Notes: generated by a model from the letters alone, not told the origin. A DNA stretch of 64,000 nucleotides from Thermoflavifilum aggregans (GCF_002797735.1 NZ_PGFG01000001.1:1488001-1552000); one strand, 5' to 3'; shown: positions 44,161-53,642, numbered from the stretch's first letter. Program-made: numbers and translations.

Positions 44161-44942
44161 GAAAACAAATTGTTGCCGGAAACTGGAAAATGCACGGAAC
44201 CCTTGATGAGGTGCAATTGCTCGCTGATCAACTACACGCTGCAACATTTCATTTGCAGCATCATCAGGAAATAGTTATTTGTCCGCCTTTCGTTTATTTG
44301 ATGATGTTGCGCGAACGTTTTCGTGATCGCAGGGAATTTCATATCGGTGCACAAAATTGTTATACAGAACCATCCGGTGCTTTTACAGGTGAAGTTGCTG
44401 CACCAATGTTATCGTCTATAGGTGTGGAATATGTAATCATTGGCCATTCCGAGCGACGCCAATATTTTCATGAAACACACGACATGCTGGCCCGAAAAAT
44501 AAATATCGCCCTGCAATCAGGATTAAAGCCCATCTTTTGTTGCGGTGAACCGCTTGATATCAGGCAGCAGCAGGCACAAAATGCCTATGTAGAAAAACAA
44601 TTGCAGGAAAGTTTGTTTCATTTATCAGAAGAACAACTCCGGCAGGTAGTGATTGCCTATGAACCGGTGTGGGCCATTGGTACGGGGGTAAATGCTACGG
44701 CACAACAGGCGCAGGAGATGCATGCTTTTATCCGCAACGCGATAGCTACTCGTTATCATGCAGCCCTTGCAAATGATATTACCATTCTGTATGGCGGAAG
44801 TGTAAAAGCCTCCAATGCAGCCGAGCTCTTTGCCTGTCCTGATGTGGACGGTGGATTGGTGGGGGGTGCTTCGCTGAAGGCTGAAGAATTTACTCGGATA
44901 GTGGAAGCGCTGGCTGTCAAGCAAACCAATCGTGGATTGTAG
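44157..44942 (+). CDS. tpiA: Triosephosphate isomerase
   Basis: Interconverts dihydroxyacetone phosphate and glyceraldehyde-3-phosphate. The 261-residue TIM barrel has the active-site lysine in AGNWKMHG (Lys12), IGHSERRQYF with the catalytic histidine, AYEPVWAIGTG with the catalytic glutamate, and the phosphate-binding LYGGSVK and VDGGLVGGASL. The start overlaps the previous stop (ATGA), so it is translationally coupled to the GlmU-like gene. Confidence 0.97.
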   Translation: MRKQIVAGNWKMHGTLDEVQLLADQLHAATFHLQHHQEIVICPPFVYLMMLRERFRDRREFHIGAQNCYTEPSGAFTGEVAAPMLSSIGVEYVIIGHSERRQYFHETHDMLARKINIALQSGLKPIFCCGEPLDIRQQQAQNAYVEKQLQESLFHLSEEQLRQVVIAYEPVWAIGTGVNATAQQAQEMHAFIRNAIATRYHAALANDITILYGGSVKASNAAELFACPDVDGGLVGGASLKAEEFTRIVEALAVKQTNRGL

Positions 44943-45167
44943 ATGGCTTAACAGGATTTATTTACATTTTCGTATAGCTTTTCAATTTTTTTATGGGATA
45001 ATCGAATGAACGATTGCATGTCGTTTTGTTTTCAGCCTCATACATTTCACCACACACAAAATTAACTTGTGATAAGGTTGAATAATTGCTGATGGTTATG
45101 CTGATAAAAAACATCGGAGTTTTTTTACTTCCCATGTTTTCATCAAAAAGCATATCCGAGCAGTTAT

Positions 45168-48100
45168 TTATTCCTCATCTTCTTCCAACAGTTTGTGTTC
45201 CAGGCTATCATTCCGGAATGATTTCTCCCAAAGCTGCAGTTGCTGGATAATCATTTCCGCACGTTGTTTATCATCGGCTAGGTCATTGGTAAGAAGAGGG
45301 CCGAGTGCTTGATAGTATTGTATCTGCTGCTGGCAATCGCGTATCACATCCCTGCTGATGGTATGTGCAAGCAGGCTGTCGCCCGCCAGATAGCTGGCAT
45401 ACGCAAGTTGCAGAGATGATATGTTGTGCACATTACCGGATGAGGTATAGCCGTAAGGCACGTCTTCCGGCAACATGTGTTTGTTGAGATGATGCATAAG
45501 TTGCAAGGCGCTGTCTTTTTTACCTGCGAAAGCCAATGCCTGTGCTTCTCTGGCGAAGGCATTTCGAATATTAAGCAGCATGCCGCGGTTGGTTTCATCG
45601 AAATAAGTACCTGGCCGATCAGCTCCGCCAAAGCCAAACCGATGCAACATGGTAGCATACATAGACGATGCGTATAGCGTATCGGTTTCGCCCATGGCGG
45701 CAGATGCTGGCTTTTCTACGGGGACCAGCCGATATACCATGCCTTCATTATGCAGATATTGATTTAATCCCAGTTGATTACCGGGGAATGGACTGGTAAA
45801 ATAAATAGGTCTGTTCCAATGATTGGCCGCTATGATATTAAGCACCATCAGATCATTCTTGAACAGGATATTGGTTTGCAGGGTAAACTGCAAAGCTGAA
45901 ACGATCCTGGCACTATCGCTTAATGGCACGGTGCCATTCTTCAGCACGGTTGCTTTATCAACCGGTACATACAGATTTTTTGCAGGCAGGAAATTGATGC
46001 GTTCACCAGTATATTGATCCTGTAACTGATCTTTCGGATCATCGCTGCCCATGAAATGCAATACTTCCTCCAGATTGAAATACTGATCCTTTGGCATTTG
46101 AGCCAATTCAAAATAACGGATATAATTTCTGCGGTCACCAAAATATTGTTCAGGCTGCCAGATCATGGGCACAGCATCTGCATCATTTACCTTGTAACGC
46201 AATTGATTGATATACCAATCAACTCCCAATAAACTTAAATTCACCACACGCACATCAGTGCGAATGCCTTCCACTTCCTGTGCATACCACAGCGGATAAG
46301 TATCGTTATCACCTGAAGTAAACAGAATAGCATTAGGTGCACAGGATTCCAGATAATCTTTTGCTACATCGCGTGGCAAGGTTTTTTGTGAACGATCATG
46401 ATCGTCCCATTCCTGAAAGCCCATTAGCACGGGCACAGCCAGCAAACAAATCACCGATGCGGTAACAGCCGATAAATTTGCTTTTTGTTTCCAAACAGCA
46501 AGTAATTTTTCATATACCCACAGCACACCCAATCCAATCCAAATAGCAAAGGCATAAAAAGAACCTACGTATGCATAATCACGTTCGCGTGGCTGTGGGC
46601 CGGCCTGATTGAGATAAATCACAATAGCCAAACCGGTAAAAAAGAACAACAGCAGTACTACAATGAAATCTGTTAACCTGCGGTTTAGATGAAAAAACAA
46701 TCCAATCAAACCCAGTATCAATGGTAAGGCAAACAGGCGGTTATGTGCCTGATTATGTTTCAAACTATCAGGCATTTTGCTTTGATCGCCCAGGCGCCAG
46801 TTGTCCAGAAAGGGTATTCCGGTGATCCAGTTGCCGTCGCGCGGATTACCCAATCCCTGAATATCATTTTGCCTTCCACTGAAATTCCACAGGAAATAAC
46901 GCATATACATCCATCCCACCTGATAGCCTAAAAACCACTTGATATTATCAATGAAATCGGGCTGTTCATTGGGAGCCAGGCCCAGCCAGTCGCGATAAAA
47001 ATCTACATGATGCTGGGAATTGTTATTATCCCAAACACGCGGGAACAGATGCATATCGGAGCTGGCATAGGTATATTTGATTTTTCTGCCTACAATTTCA
47101 TAACGATCTTTTCCTTTTTCATAAATATAGCCCGTTTCTTTGATGCCGGTCGGTTGGGCAGTAAAATAAGGGCCATACAGAATAGGCCAGTCGCCATATT
47201 GTTCGCGGTCCAGATAACCCAGCAGGGAGATGGGATTATCTACATTATACATGTCAATGGCCGGATTGGCATTGGAACGGATCAGGGTAGTAAAATAAGT
47301 AGCATAACCGAACATCAGAAAAGCAAAACACCACAAGCCAAGGTGCAAAAGATATTTTTGTTTTCTTTTTGTCCAGATGATACCGGCAGCAATACATGCA
47401 GCCAGCAATATTATGAAGAAATAAGAACCGGAATTGAAAGGCAAGTGCAAATTATTTACGAAAAAGATATCGAACCATGCAGCCAGCTTTACACTATAGC
47501 GAATTACAAAAGTTTGCACAAAACCGGTAAGCAAACAACCCACCACAAAAGCCCAGAATATACCCCGGCGGCTGATGGGATACCGTTGCAAATAATATAT
47601 CATGACTACAGCTGGAATCACCAGCAAACAAAGCAAATGTACACCGATGGATAAGCCCATGAGGTAAAAGGTTAAAACGATCCACCGGTCTGCATCCGGG
47701 TCGTGGCGGGATGCGGCTTCATCCCATTTGATCATTGTCCAGAATACCAGTGCCGTGAACAAGGAAGAAAGTCCATACACTTCGCCCTCCACGGCTGAAA
47801 ACCAGAAGGAATCGGAAAAGGTATAAGCCAGAGCTCCCACAACACCGGCACCCATAATAACAATGATTTGTGCAGTTGATGGCTGTTGTTGCTGATTGAT
47901 CAGGAGTCGTTTGGCAAAATAGGTGATGGTCCAGAATAAAAACAAAATGGTAAAACCACTGGCCAGGGCCGAAAGCAGGTTTACATCCAATGCAGCTGTG
48001 GTACTGGGATGCACGGCATTGAGGCTGCCGCTGAAAAGAATAATAAATAAACGGCCGAGTAAGATGAAAAGCGGAGCCCCCGGCGGATGCGGGATCTGCA

Positions 48101-48236
48101 ACTTGTAAGCACAGGAAATAAATTCACCGCAATCCCAGAAACTGCCTGTGGCTTCGCGGGTTAGGATATATACGATTGAGGCAAAGATGCACACGATCCA
48201 GCCTGTGATAAGGTTGATGCGTTTGTACGTTGCCAT
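45168..48236 (-). CDS. DUF2723 / GT117-type integral membrane glycosyltransferase-like protein (copy 2)
   Basis: 1022 residues and the same architecture as the protein at 15539-18583: TREATGSFWDCGEF...AYKLQIPHPPGAPLF near residues 25-53, about ten membrane helices, then a soluble C-terminal half with TSGDNDTYPLWYAQEVE. Long stretches match the paralogue almost residue for residue, e.g. the HDRSQKTL segment and GTYFDETNR. The C-terminus differs and ends in an acidic run. Proposed role: O-glycosylation of exported proteins (inference from TMEM260). It converges with tpiA. Confidence 0.85.
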   Translation of the reverse strand: MATYKRINLITGWIVCIFASIVYILTREATGSFWDCGEFISCAYKLQIPHPPGAPLFILLGRLFIILFSGSLNAVHPSTTAALDVNLLSALASGFTILFLFWTITYFAKRLLINQQQQPSTAQIIVIMGAGVVGALAYTFSDSFWFSAVEGEVYGLSSLFTALVFWTMIKWDEAASRHDPDADRWIVLTFYLMGLSIGVHLLCLLVIPAVVMIYYLQRYPISRRGIFWAFVVGCLLTGFVQTFVIRYSVKLAAWFDIFFVNNLHLPFNSGSYFFIILLAACIAAGIIWTKRKQKYLLHLGLWCFAFLMFGYATYFTTLIRSNANPAIDMYNVDNPISLLGYLDREQYGDWPILYGPYFTAQPTGIKETGYIYEKGKDRYEIVGRKIKYTYASSDMHLFPRVWDNNNSQHHVDFYRDWLGLAPNEQPDFIDNIKWFLGYQVGWMYMRYFLWNFSGRQNDIQGLGNPRDGNWITGIPFLDNWRLGDQSKMPDSLKHNQAHNRLFALPLILGLIGLFFHLNRRLTDFIVVLLLFFFTGLAIVIYLNQAGPQPRERDYAYVGSFYAFAIWIGLGVLWVYEKLLAVWKQKANLSAVTASVICLLAVPVLMGFQEWDDHDRSQKTLPRDVAKDYLESCAPNAILFTSGDNDTYPLWYAQEVEGIRTDVRVVNLSLLGVDWYINQLRYKVNDADAVPMIWQPEQYFGDRRNYIRYFELAQMPKDQYFNLEEVLHFMGSDDPKDQLQDQYTGERINFLPAKNLYVPVDKATVLKNGTVPLSDSARIVSALQFTLQTNILFKNDLMVLNIIAANHWNRPIYFTSPFPGNQLGLNQYLHNEGMVYRLVPVEKPASAAMGETDTLYASSMYATMLHRFGFGGADRPGTYFDETNRGMLLNIRNAFAREAQALAFAGKKDSALQLMHHLNKHMLPEDVPYGYTSSGNVHNISSLQLAYASYLAGDSLLAHTISRDVIRDCQQQIQYYQALGPLLTNDLADDKQRAEMIIQQLQLWEKSFRNDSLEHKLLEEDEE

Positions 48237-48261
48237 AAGGATGATTTATGCGGGAAGATAA

Positions 48262-48269
48262 CAAAAATA
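48262..48269 (-). promoter_or_regulatory. -7 element of DUF2723 copy 2
   Basis: On the minus strand TATTTTTG fits TAnnTTTG and ends 25 bases before the ATG. The -33 TTG is not present at 19 bases. Confidence 0.4.
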
Positions 48270-48398
48270 GAAAATAAACAGGTTGAATTTGTGGTTTTCA
48301 ATGATCATATGCTGAAACCTGTATATGAGCATGAAATAAAATAAGCAAATGGCCCTGATCCGAAATCTATGACGGATGATTAAAACAGACAGGTAGCA

Positions 48399-48950
48399 TT
48401 ATGGATGATGCAACGACGAAAATGTTTTCTGATAATTCTCTATGCTTTTGCGGATCACATCGAAAGCCACATCTTTATTCTGAAATTCTTCCACCACCAC
48501 TGTTTTATGTTCCAAAGCCTTGTATTCTTCGAAGAAATGACGCAGTTCATTGATGAAATGTGCGGGCAGCTGGTCAATATCGTCAATGTGATTGATGCTT
48601 ACATCATCAGCTGCTACTGCTATAATTTTATCATCGGCCTCACCGTTGTCAATCATCTGCATGACGCCAATCACTTTTGCACGCACCACACACAGCGGCT
48701 GCATATCAATTTGTGAAAGTACTAGGATGTCGAGCGGATCATGATCTTCACCCAGTGATTGAGCAATGAATCCGTAGTTGGCCGGATAATACACCGAGGA
48801 ATACAACACCCGATCCAGCTTCAGCAAACCACTATCCTTGTCGAGTTCATATTTTGCACGTGAACCTTTGGGTATTTCAATAATACTGGTTACGATTTCA
48901 GGAGCCTGATTACCAATTGCAATATCATGCCAAGGATGTGCTGCCATCAT
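48399..48950 (-). CDS. ppa: Inorganic pyrophosphatase, family I
   Basis: Hydrolyses pyrophosphate to phosphate in the cytoplasm. The 183-residue product has the family motifs [25 protein letters not shown] and the metal-binding [11 protein letters not shown], followed by [10 protein letters not shown]. The start may be the second ATG (48947). It begins four bases after the stop of the upstream lipoprotein gene, so both probably share the promoter at 49419-49448. Confidence 0.95.
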   Translation of the reverse strand: MMAAHPWHDIAIGNQAPEIVTSIIEIPKGSRAKYELDKDSGLLKLDRVLYSSVYYPANYGFIAQSLGEDHDPLDILVLSQIDMQPLCVVRAKVIGVMQMIDNGEADDKIIAVAADDVSINHIDDIDQLPAHFINELRHFFEEYKALEHKTVVVEEFQNKDVAFDVIRKSIENYQKTFSSLHHP

Positions 48951-48953
48951 CTA

Positions 48954-49403
48954 TTAAGGATTTGAAGTATCGGCTGGTGGAAGAATTTGTTCGGTACCGC
49001 TGGAATCGGGAACGGGCAACTGATGTGCGAAACGGATTTTCCATTCACCTGCTTCCAGCACCAAAGGAAATGTTTCTGTGGTGTGGGCTGTTTTATTCAG
49101 ATAAGTAACATAACCTGAGTCACCCTGTATGAATACTTTCTGCACCACAATTTCAGATTGTTGAATCTTTTTTTTGCCTTGCGGCGTGCTTTCTGCAATG
49201 CTGGCTACCAGGTCAATCATTTCATAACTATCCTTGGTAGCATAATATTTAGCTGAATCATAATGGGCATGTTGCAGGGCATACATGAATGAGCTGGCAA
49301 CTTCATCTGGTTTCATGGATTTATGAGCGTGACAACCCCAGCTACATATCCCGATAAGCCAGAACAAACCTGCATAAACACATGCAACACCTGCTGTTTT
49401 CAT
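48954..49403 (-). CDS. Putative DUF4878-like lipoprotein
   Basis: 149 residues. The N-terminus is a lipoprotein signal with the cysteine in CSWGCHAH near residue 24. The mature part, with PDEVASSFMYALQHAHYDSAKYYATKDS near 35 and GDSGYVTYLNKT... WKIRFAHQ, resembles the small NTF2-like fold of DUF4878. Function unknown. The ATG at 49403 is chosen because the ATG at 49421 would lie inside the promoter box. It is cotranscribed with ppa. Confidence 0.75.
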   Translation of the reverse strand: MKTAGVACVYAGLFWLIGICSWGCHAHKSMKPDEVASSFMYALQHAHYDSAKYYATKDSYEMIDLVASIAESTPQGKKKIQQSEIVVQKVFIQGDSGYVTYLNKTAHTTETFPLVLEAGEWKIRFAHQLPVPDSSGTEQILPPADTSNP

Positions 49404-49418
49404 GGTGAAATTGATGAA

Positions 49419-49448
49419 CAAAAATACACGGAAAGGCCTAATTCACAA
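49419..49448 (-). promoter_or_regulatory. Consensus Bacteroidota promoter of the lipoprotein-ppa unit
   Basis: On the minus strand TTG (49446-49448), exactly 19 bases, then TATTTTTG (49419-49426), a perfect match to TTG-N19-TAnnTTTG, ending 15 bases before the ATG at 49403. Confidence 0.8.
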
Positions 49449-49486
49449 AAACAAAGCGCTGAATATGAAGTCAACACTGTGTGTGG

Positions 49487-50482
49487 TCACGACTGGCTTT
49501 TTCGGTTGTTTTCGGATGATGATTGTTGCTCCTGCCGGGCCTGATCGTTTTCATAAGCCCGGATGATGGCCTTCACCAGCCGATGACGCACCACGTCTTC
49601 TTCATTCAATTCCAGGTGTCCGATACCTTCGATGTGTTTCAGGATGCGGATGGCCTTTTGCAAACCTGATTTCTGGTTGCTTGGTAAATCAATTTGCGTG
49701 AGATCACCGGTGATGATGGCTTTAGCCGAAGGGCCTATGCGGGTGAGAAACATTTTCAGCTGCAGATCGGTAGCATTCTGGGCTTCATCCAGGATAATGA
49801 AGGAGTGGTCGAGCGTACGGCCCCGCATATAGGCCAATGGCGCAATTTCAATGATGCGGTTGGCCATGTAATAGCTCAGCTTATCGGCGGGAATCATGTC
49901 GTCCAGCGCATCGTAGAGCGGGCGCAGATAAGGATCTACCTTTTCTTTCAGGTCACCTGGCAGAAATCCCAGGCTTTCGCCGGCTTCCACGGCCGGGCGG
50001 GTAAGGACGATTTTTTTGACCAGCTTGTTTTTCAGGGCACGTACGGCCAGTGCTACTGCTGTATAGGTTTTTCCCGTACCTGCCGGGCCAATGGCAAACA
50101 CAATATCTTGCTCGTCGGCCATGCGCACCAGCTTGCGTTGATTAGGTGTACGGGCTTTGACGATGCGGCCATTGGGACCAAACACCAGAATGTCTTCCGG
50201 ATTGCGATCACTGAAAATATCTACTCCCTCTTCATCATCGAGCAACTGCTGAAAATAATGATCGCTCAGATGACCGTTGCGTTCCAGATATTTAACCACT
50301 TGTGTGATTTTTTCTCTGGCCAGGGCAATTTCTTCCGGTGCGCCTGAGAGCTTGATTTGGGTTCCCCGTGATAAAATTTTCAATAAAGGGAAACGTTTTT
50401 TTAGGATATCTAATTTTCCGTTGTTAACCCCAAAAAACTCAATGGGGTTGATGTTTTCAAGGTTAATGATTGTTTCTGTCAA
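49487..50482 (-). CDS. phoH: PhoH-family ATPase (PhoH-like protein), TTG start
   Basis: 331 residues from TTG at 50482. An N-terminal KH-like region (ILSRGTQIKLSGAPEEI) precedes the ATPase core with Walker A GPAGTGKT and Walker B FIILDEAQN, and LTRPAVEAGESLGFLPGD between them. PhoH proteins are RNA-associated ATPases of uncertain role. No ATG is available. TTG 50482 has AGGAGA six bases upstream and gives the usual family N-terminus (MTETIINLENINPIEFFG). An earlier TTG at 50509 is less likely. The strong Shine-Dalgarno match is unusual for this phylum. Confidence 0.93.
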   Translation of the reverse strand: MTETIINLENINPIEFFGVNNGKLDILKKRFPLLKILSRGTQIKLSGAPEEIALAREKITQVVKYLERNGHLSDHYFQQLLDDEEGVDIFSDRNPEDILVFGPNGRIVKARTPNQRKLVRMADEQDIVFAIGPAGTGKTYTAVALAVRALKNKLVKKIVLTRPAVEAGESLGFLPGDLKEKVDPYLRPLYDALDDMIPADKLSYYMANRIIEIAPLAYMRGRTLDHSFIILDEAQNATDLQLKMFLTRIGPSAKAIITGDLTQIDLPSNQKSGLQKAIRILKHIEGIGHLELNEEDVVRHRLVKAIIRAYENDQARQEQQSSSENNRKSQS

Positions 50483-50514
50483 AGTTGAATCTCCTTTTTT
50501 AGCATCCAATCAGC

Positions 50515-50522
50515 CAAATTTA
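50515..50522 (-). promoter_or_regulatory. -7 element of phoH
   Basis: On the minus strand TAAATTTG fits TAnnTTTG and lies 32 bases before the TTG start at 50482. No -33 TTG at 19 bases. Confidence 0.4.
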
Positions 50523-50697
50523 AAAAGAATTTTTAAAAATATATCAGCAATATACCCGGATATCTGGTAGTTTGTAACTTAAATGAGTACTTTCCCTAAT
50601 TTTACTGCAAAGTTCAAAAAATAGCTGTAAAGCTTTTGTAAATTTTGGTCTATACTTGTTCTGGTCTTTTGAAGTATTGAGCATTATCAGATATTAA

Positions 50698-51117
50698 ATG
50701 CATGGCATGGCCCAATATCCGTTAAAGAGAATTTTTTTGATTGACGATGACCCCATTCATCAGCAGATAGCGGTGTTAATGCTTCAGAAAGCAGAAGTGG
50801 TAGAAGAAGTAACCGGTTTCCAAGAGGCACAGGCAGCGTTGGACTATATCCGGGCACATGCGGCAGAGCCAGAGGCATTGCCGGAAGTAATTCTGCTGGA
50901 TTTAAACATGCCGGTAATGGATGGATGGGCATTTCTTGATGCATTTGAGCAAATGCGCGATGGATTGCTTGCTTCTGTACGGATTTTCATTTATACATCA
51001 TCCATCAATTATCACGACAGGCTGCGGGCACATCAATATCCCAGCGTTACGGGTTATCTTGTGAAGCCTTTATCGAAAGAAGATATTCAACGCATTGCCA
51101 ACATTGCTCATTCCTGA
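50698..51117 (+). CDS. Single-domain response regulator
   Basis: 139 residues, CheY-like receiver only. FLIDDDPIHQQI supplies the acidic pocket, LLDLNMPVMDGW holds the phosphorylated aspartate, YTSS the conserved Thr/Ser position and YLVKPLS the lysine. No output domain and no histidine kinase are seen nearby. An ATG at 50707 is an alternative start. Partner and role unknown. Confidence 0.93.
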   Translation: MHGMAQYPLKRIFLIDDDPIHQQIAVLMLQKAEVVEEVTGFQEAQAALDYIRAHAAEPEALPEVILLDLNMPVMDGWAFLDAFEQMRDGLLASVRIFIYTSSINYHDRLRAHQYPSVTGYLVKPLSKEDIQRIANIAHS

Positions 51118-51131
51118 AAGGTTATGTTTGC

Positions 51132-51791
51132 TTACAGCACATGTTTCAACAGATGAATGGCCTGTGCGGGATCAGCAGCCCGGAACACACTGCTGCCCGC
51201 CACCAGCACATCGGCACCGGCACGCAAAATATCAGCCGCATTTTGCAGATCCACGCCGCCATCTACTTCGATTTTAGCGAGTGAGCCAGTTTTGAGAATC
51301 AATTCCTTTGCTTCCCGGATCTTGTGCAGGCTGTGCGGAATAAAGGCCTGCCCGCCAAATCCCGGATTTACACTCATAATCAGTACAATATCTATCAGGT
51401 GCACAATATCTTTCAGCACATCTACCGGTGTATGTGGGTTTAAAGCCACGCCGGCCTGCATACCCAGCTGATGAATATATTCCACATAGCGATGCAGATG
51501 TACACTGGCTTCATAATGCAGGATCAGGTGATGCACACCCAACTGGTGAAATACATCAATATATCTTTCCGGCTGCACAATCATGAGATGTACATCCATA
51601 GGCTTTTGGCAAAGCCTGGCCACACTTTCCACTACCGGCATACCGAAACTAATATTGGGTACAAACATACCATCCATGATATCCAGATGCAGCCAGTCGG
51701 CTTCGCTTTTGTTCACCTGTTCCACGGCTTCGGCCAGATGCAGAAAATCGGCTGCAAGTAAAGATGGTGCTATAAAAACGGGTCTGTCCAA
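51132..51791 (-). CDS. rpe: Ribulose-phosphate 3-epimerase, TTG start
   Basis: Interconverts ribulose-5-phosphate and xylulose-5-phosphate. The 219-residue TIM barrel has IAPSLLAADF, HLDIMDGMFVPNISFG (metal histidine and aspartate), MDVHLMI, MSVNPGFGGQAF and EVDGGVD. The conserved IAPSLLAADF begins at residue 6, so the TTG at 51791 must be the start; no in-frame ATG precedes it. It starts 19 bases after the TPR gene. Confidence 0.95.
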   Translation of the reverse strand: MDRPVFIAPSLLAADFLHLAEAVEQVNKSEADWLHLDIMDGMFVPNISFGMPVVESVARLCQKPMDVHLMIVQPERYIDVFHQLGVHHLILHYEASVHLHRYVEYIHQLGMQAGVALNPHTPVDVLKDIVHLIDIVLIMSVNPGFGGQAFIPHSLHKIREAKELILKTGSLAKIEVDGGVDLQNAADILRAGADVLVAGSSVFRAADPAQAIHLLKHVL

Positions 51792-51810
51792 GGGAATCAG
51801 TTTTTAAGGT

Positions 51811-52857
51811 TTAGGGTTGTTTGCCCAGTCTTTGCAAAGCCTGCCGGGCATCTTCAGCTTTTTTATTGAATACCAGTGAACGGCGGTAATCCTGCATAGC
51901 TCGTACTGTATCGCCCATTTTTTCCCAGCAGCTGCCGCGCAGAAAATATACCCGGTCATTGGTAGGTGCCATGCGTTGTGCCAGGTTCAGAATAGTCAGT
52001 CCTTTATGGAACGCATGTTGCTGCAGATAAATTTTTGCAAGCAACAAATAGGCATCCGTGTAAAATGCATCCACATTGATGCAATGATTCAATAATGAAA
52101 TAGCCTGCCCGGGTTGATGAATTTTTTCATAAAATGCTGCCTGTGCATAAATCGGTTCAGCTGCAGTGGTATCTACTTTTTCGGCACGGCGGTACCAGCT
52201 CAGGCATTGCGGATTGCCTGAGGCAGCCAGCAAATCACCCATGGCCATGATGGCTTCATAGTTGTCGGGCGAACGTTTAATGGCTTCCCCCATCGAAGCT
52301 ATGGCAGCAGCCGTATCGCCCATGGCCTGGTAAACCCTCGATTGCAAGCCGTTGATTTCAGCCACCGGCGGATACATTTTGCTTGTTCGCTCCAGTACCC
52401 GAAGCGCTTCAGTATAGGAGCCTGCATGATAAAGTGCATTGGCATATTCCATCTGATATACCAGGCTCTGGCTTTTGAGCTCCACTGCCCGCCGCAAGTA
52501 TGTAATAGCTTTTTGCAGGCTGTCCTGTTGAAAATACAACTCACCGAGCTGAAAATTGTATTGGGCTTCCATAGGACGTAATTGCAGAGCCTTTCGGATA
52601 TCCATACCGGCCAGTTTGAATTGCTGGATATTGGCCAGTTCCTGGGAACGATGGGCATATAATTCGGGATTGTCAGGGGAAGAAGCAATGGAATCCGTAA
52701 TCTGACCTACTTTTCCTTGATGCAACACGGCCTGCTCCTCTGCAGTATATTTTTCTTCTGTATGATGACAGCCTGTTTCCCCAAATCCAGCCACCCACAT
52801 CAGCCAGCATAATACTACAATGCGGGAATAGCAGCTATTTGTTTTTCGTTTTATCAT
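51811..52857 (-). CDS. TPR-repeat lipoprotein
   Basis: 348 residues. The lipoprotein signal (MIKRKTN, hydrophobic stretch, cysteine in GETGCHH near residue 30) is followed by about seven tetratricopeptide repeats from about residue 70 to 330, e.g. AQYNFQLGELYFQQDSLQKAITYLRRAVEL. The open frame extends to 53022, but the added 55 residues are not protein-like and overlap the -7 box. Probably a scaffold in the outer-membrane lumenal side; partner unknown. Cotranscribed with rpe. Confidence 0.88.
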   Translation of the reverse strand: MIKRKTNSCYSRIVVLCWLMWVAGFGETGCHHTEEKYTAEEQAVLHQGKVGQITDSIASSPDNPELYAHRSQELANIQQFKLAGMDIRKALQLRPMEAQYNFQLGELYFQQDSLQKAITYLRRAVELKSQSLVYQMEYANALYHAGSYTEALRVLERTSKMYPPVAEINGLQSRVYQAMGDTAAAIASMGEAIKRSPDNYEAIMAMGDLLAASGNPQCLSWYRRAEKVDTTAAEPIYAQAAFYEKIHQPGQAISLLNHCINVDAFYTDAYLLLAKIYLQQHAFHKGLTILNLAQRMAPTNDRVYFLRGSCWEKMGDTVRAMQDYRRSLVFNKKAEDARQALQRLGKQP

Positions 52858-52862
52858 GGACA

Positions 52863-52870
52863 CAAATCTA
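52863..52870 (-). promoter_or_regulatory. -7 element of the TPR-rpe unit
   Basis: On the minus strand TAGATTTG matches TAnnTTTG and ends five bases before the ATG at 52857, implying a leaderless or nearly leaderless mRNA. The -33 TTG is not visible. Confidence 0.5.
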
Positions 52871-53006
52871 AGTAGAAAATCGGGCTGCTTTTCATCTAAC
52901 TGTTTTATCCCAATGTTGTGAAGATATACCAGCAACAGGGACTTTTCTGCATAGGCCGATTGAAAGGCTGGATCAGCTATGGTACGTGTTTTTGGTGATT
53001 GTGTTT

Positions 53007-53014
53007 TATCTTTG
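53007..53014 (+). promoter_or_regulatory. -7 element of the HD-domain gene
   Basis: TATCTTTG matches TAnnTTTG, 26 bases before the ATG at 53041. The -33 half is not clear. Confidence 0.45.
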
Positions 53015-53040
53015 ATTTTCATCCCGAAAAAATTTGTGTT

Positions 53041-53640
53041 ATGTCAAGAAAGCTGGGAAGAACTGTGTTTGGACGTCCGGAAGATGTAGGTAAGGTTATG
53101 ACGCTGGAAGAGGGAATGCAGTTGTTGAAGCAATGGGTTGAAAATCCGCGTTTGCAGCTTCATATGCGGCAGGTAGCCTATCTGATGAAATGCTGGGCTG
53201 CCGGACATTTGCAGTTGAATGAACAGGATCAGCATCGCTGGTATATGGCCGGTTTGCTGCACGATGCCGACTGGGAAAAATGGCCGGATGAACATTGTGG
53301 TCGTATTGTAGAAGAACTGGAAAAACGCCATCAGGATCCGGAAATCATCCACGCCATTGCTTCTCACGGTCCGCATCATTTTGGTGTAATGCCCGTCAGT
53401 CCGATGGATAAAATGCTGTATGTATTTGATGAGCTTTCAGGATTGATCCATGCTTATTCGTTGATGCGGCCTGAAGGATATGTGGGCATGGAAGTCAAAG
53501 GCGTGATGAAAAGATTCAGGGAAAAGAAATTTGCTGCCAATGTATCGCGTGAGGAAATACTCGAAGCTTGTGAAATAGCTGGCTTGTCGTTGGAAGATGT
53601 AATTGCATTTATCATTCCCCGTCAAGCACAGGTGGCTTGA
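53041..53640 (+). CDS. HD-domain hydrolase-like protein
   Basis: 199 residues from the ATG at 53041. The HD metal motif is in GLLHDADWEKWPDEH near residue 80, with an upstream histidine in LHMRQVAYLMK and a later IASHGPHH. This matches small predicted metal-dependent phosphohydrolases of the HD superfamily, with no defined substrate. The upstream TTG at 52999 would lie before the promoter box. Confidence 0.85.
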   Translation: MSRKLGRTVFGRPEDVGKVMTLEEGMQLLKQWVENPRLQLHMRQVAYLMKCWAAGHLQLNEQDQHRWYMAGLLHDADWEKWPDEHCGRIVEELEKRHQDPEIIHAIASHGPHHFGVMPVSPMDKMLYVFDELSGLIHAYSLMRPEGYVGMEVKGVMKRFREKKFAANVSREEILEACEIAGLSLEDVIAFIIPRQAQVA

Positions 53641-53642
53641 TT

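Noticed and set aside
44943-45167. Short minus-strand frame between tpiA and DUF2723 copy 2
   Set aside because: 63 codons in an AT-rich convergent gap, low complexity and no recognisable motif.
52858-53022. Upstream extension of the TPR lipoprotein gene to 53022
   Set aside because: It would place 55 polar residues before a clear lipoprotein signal and run across the -7 box at 52863-52870.
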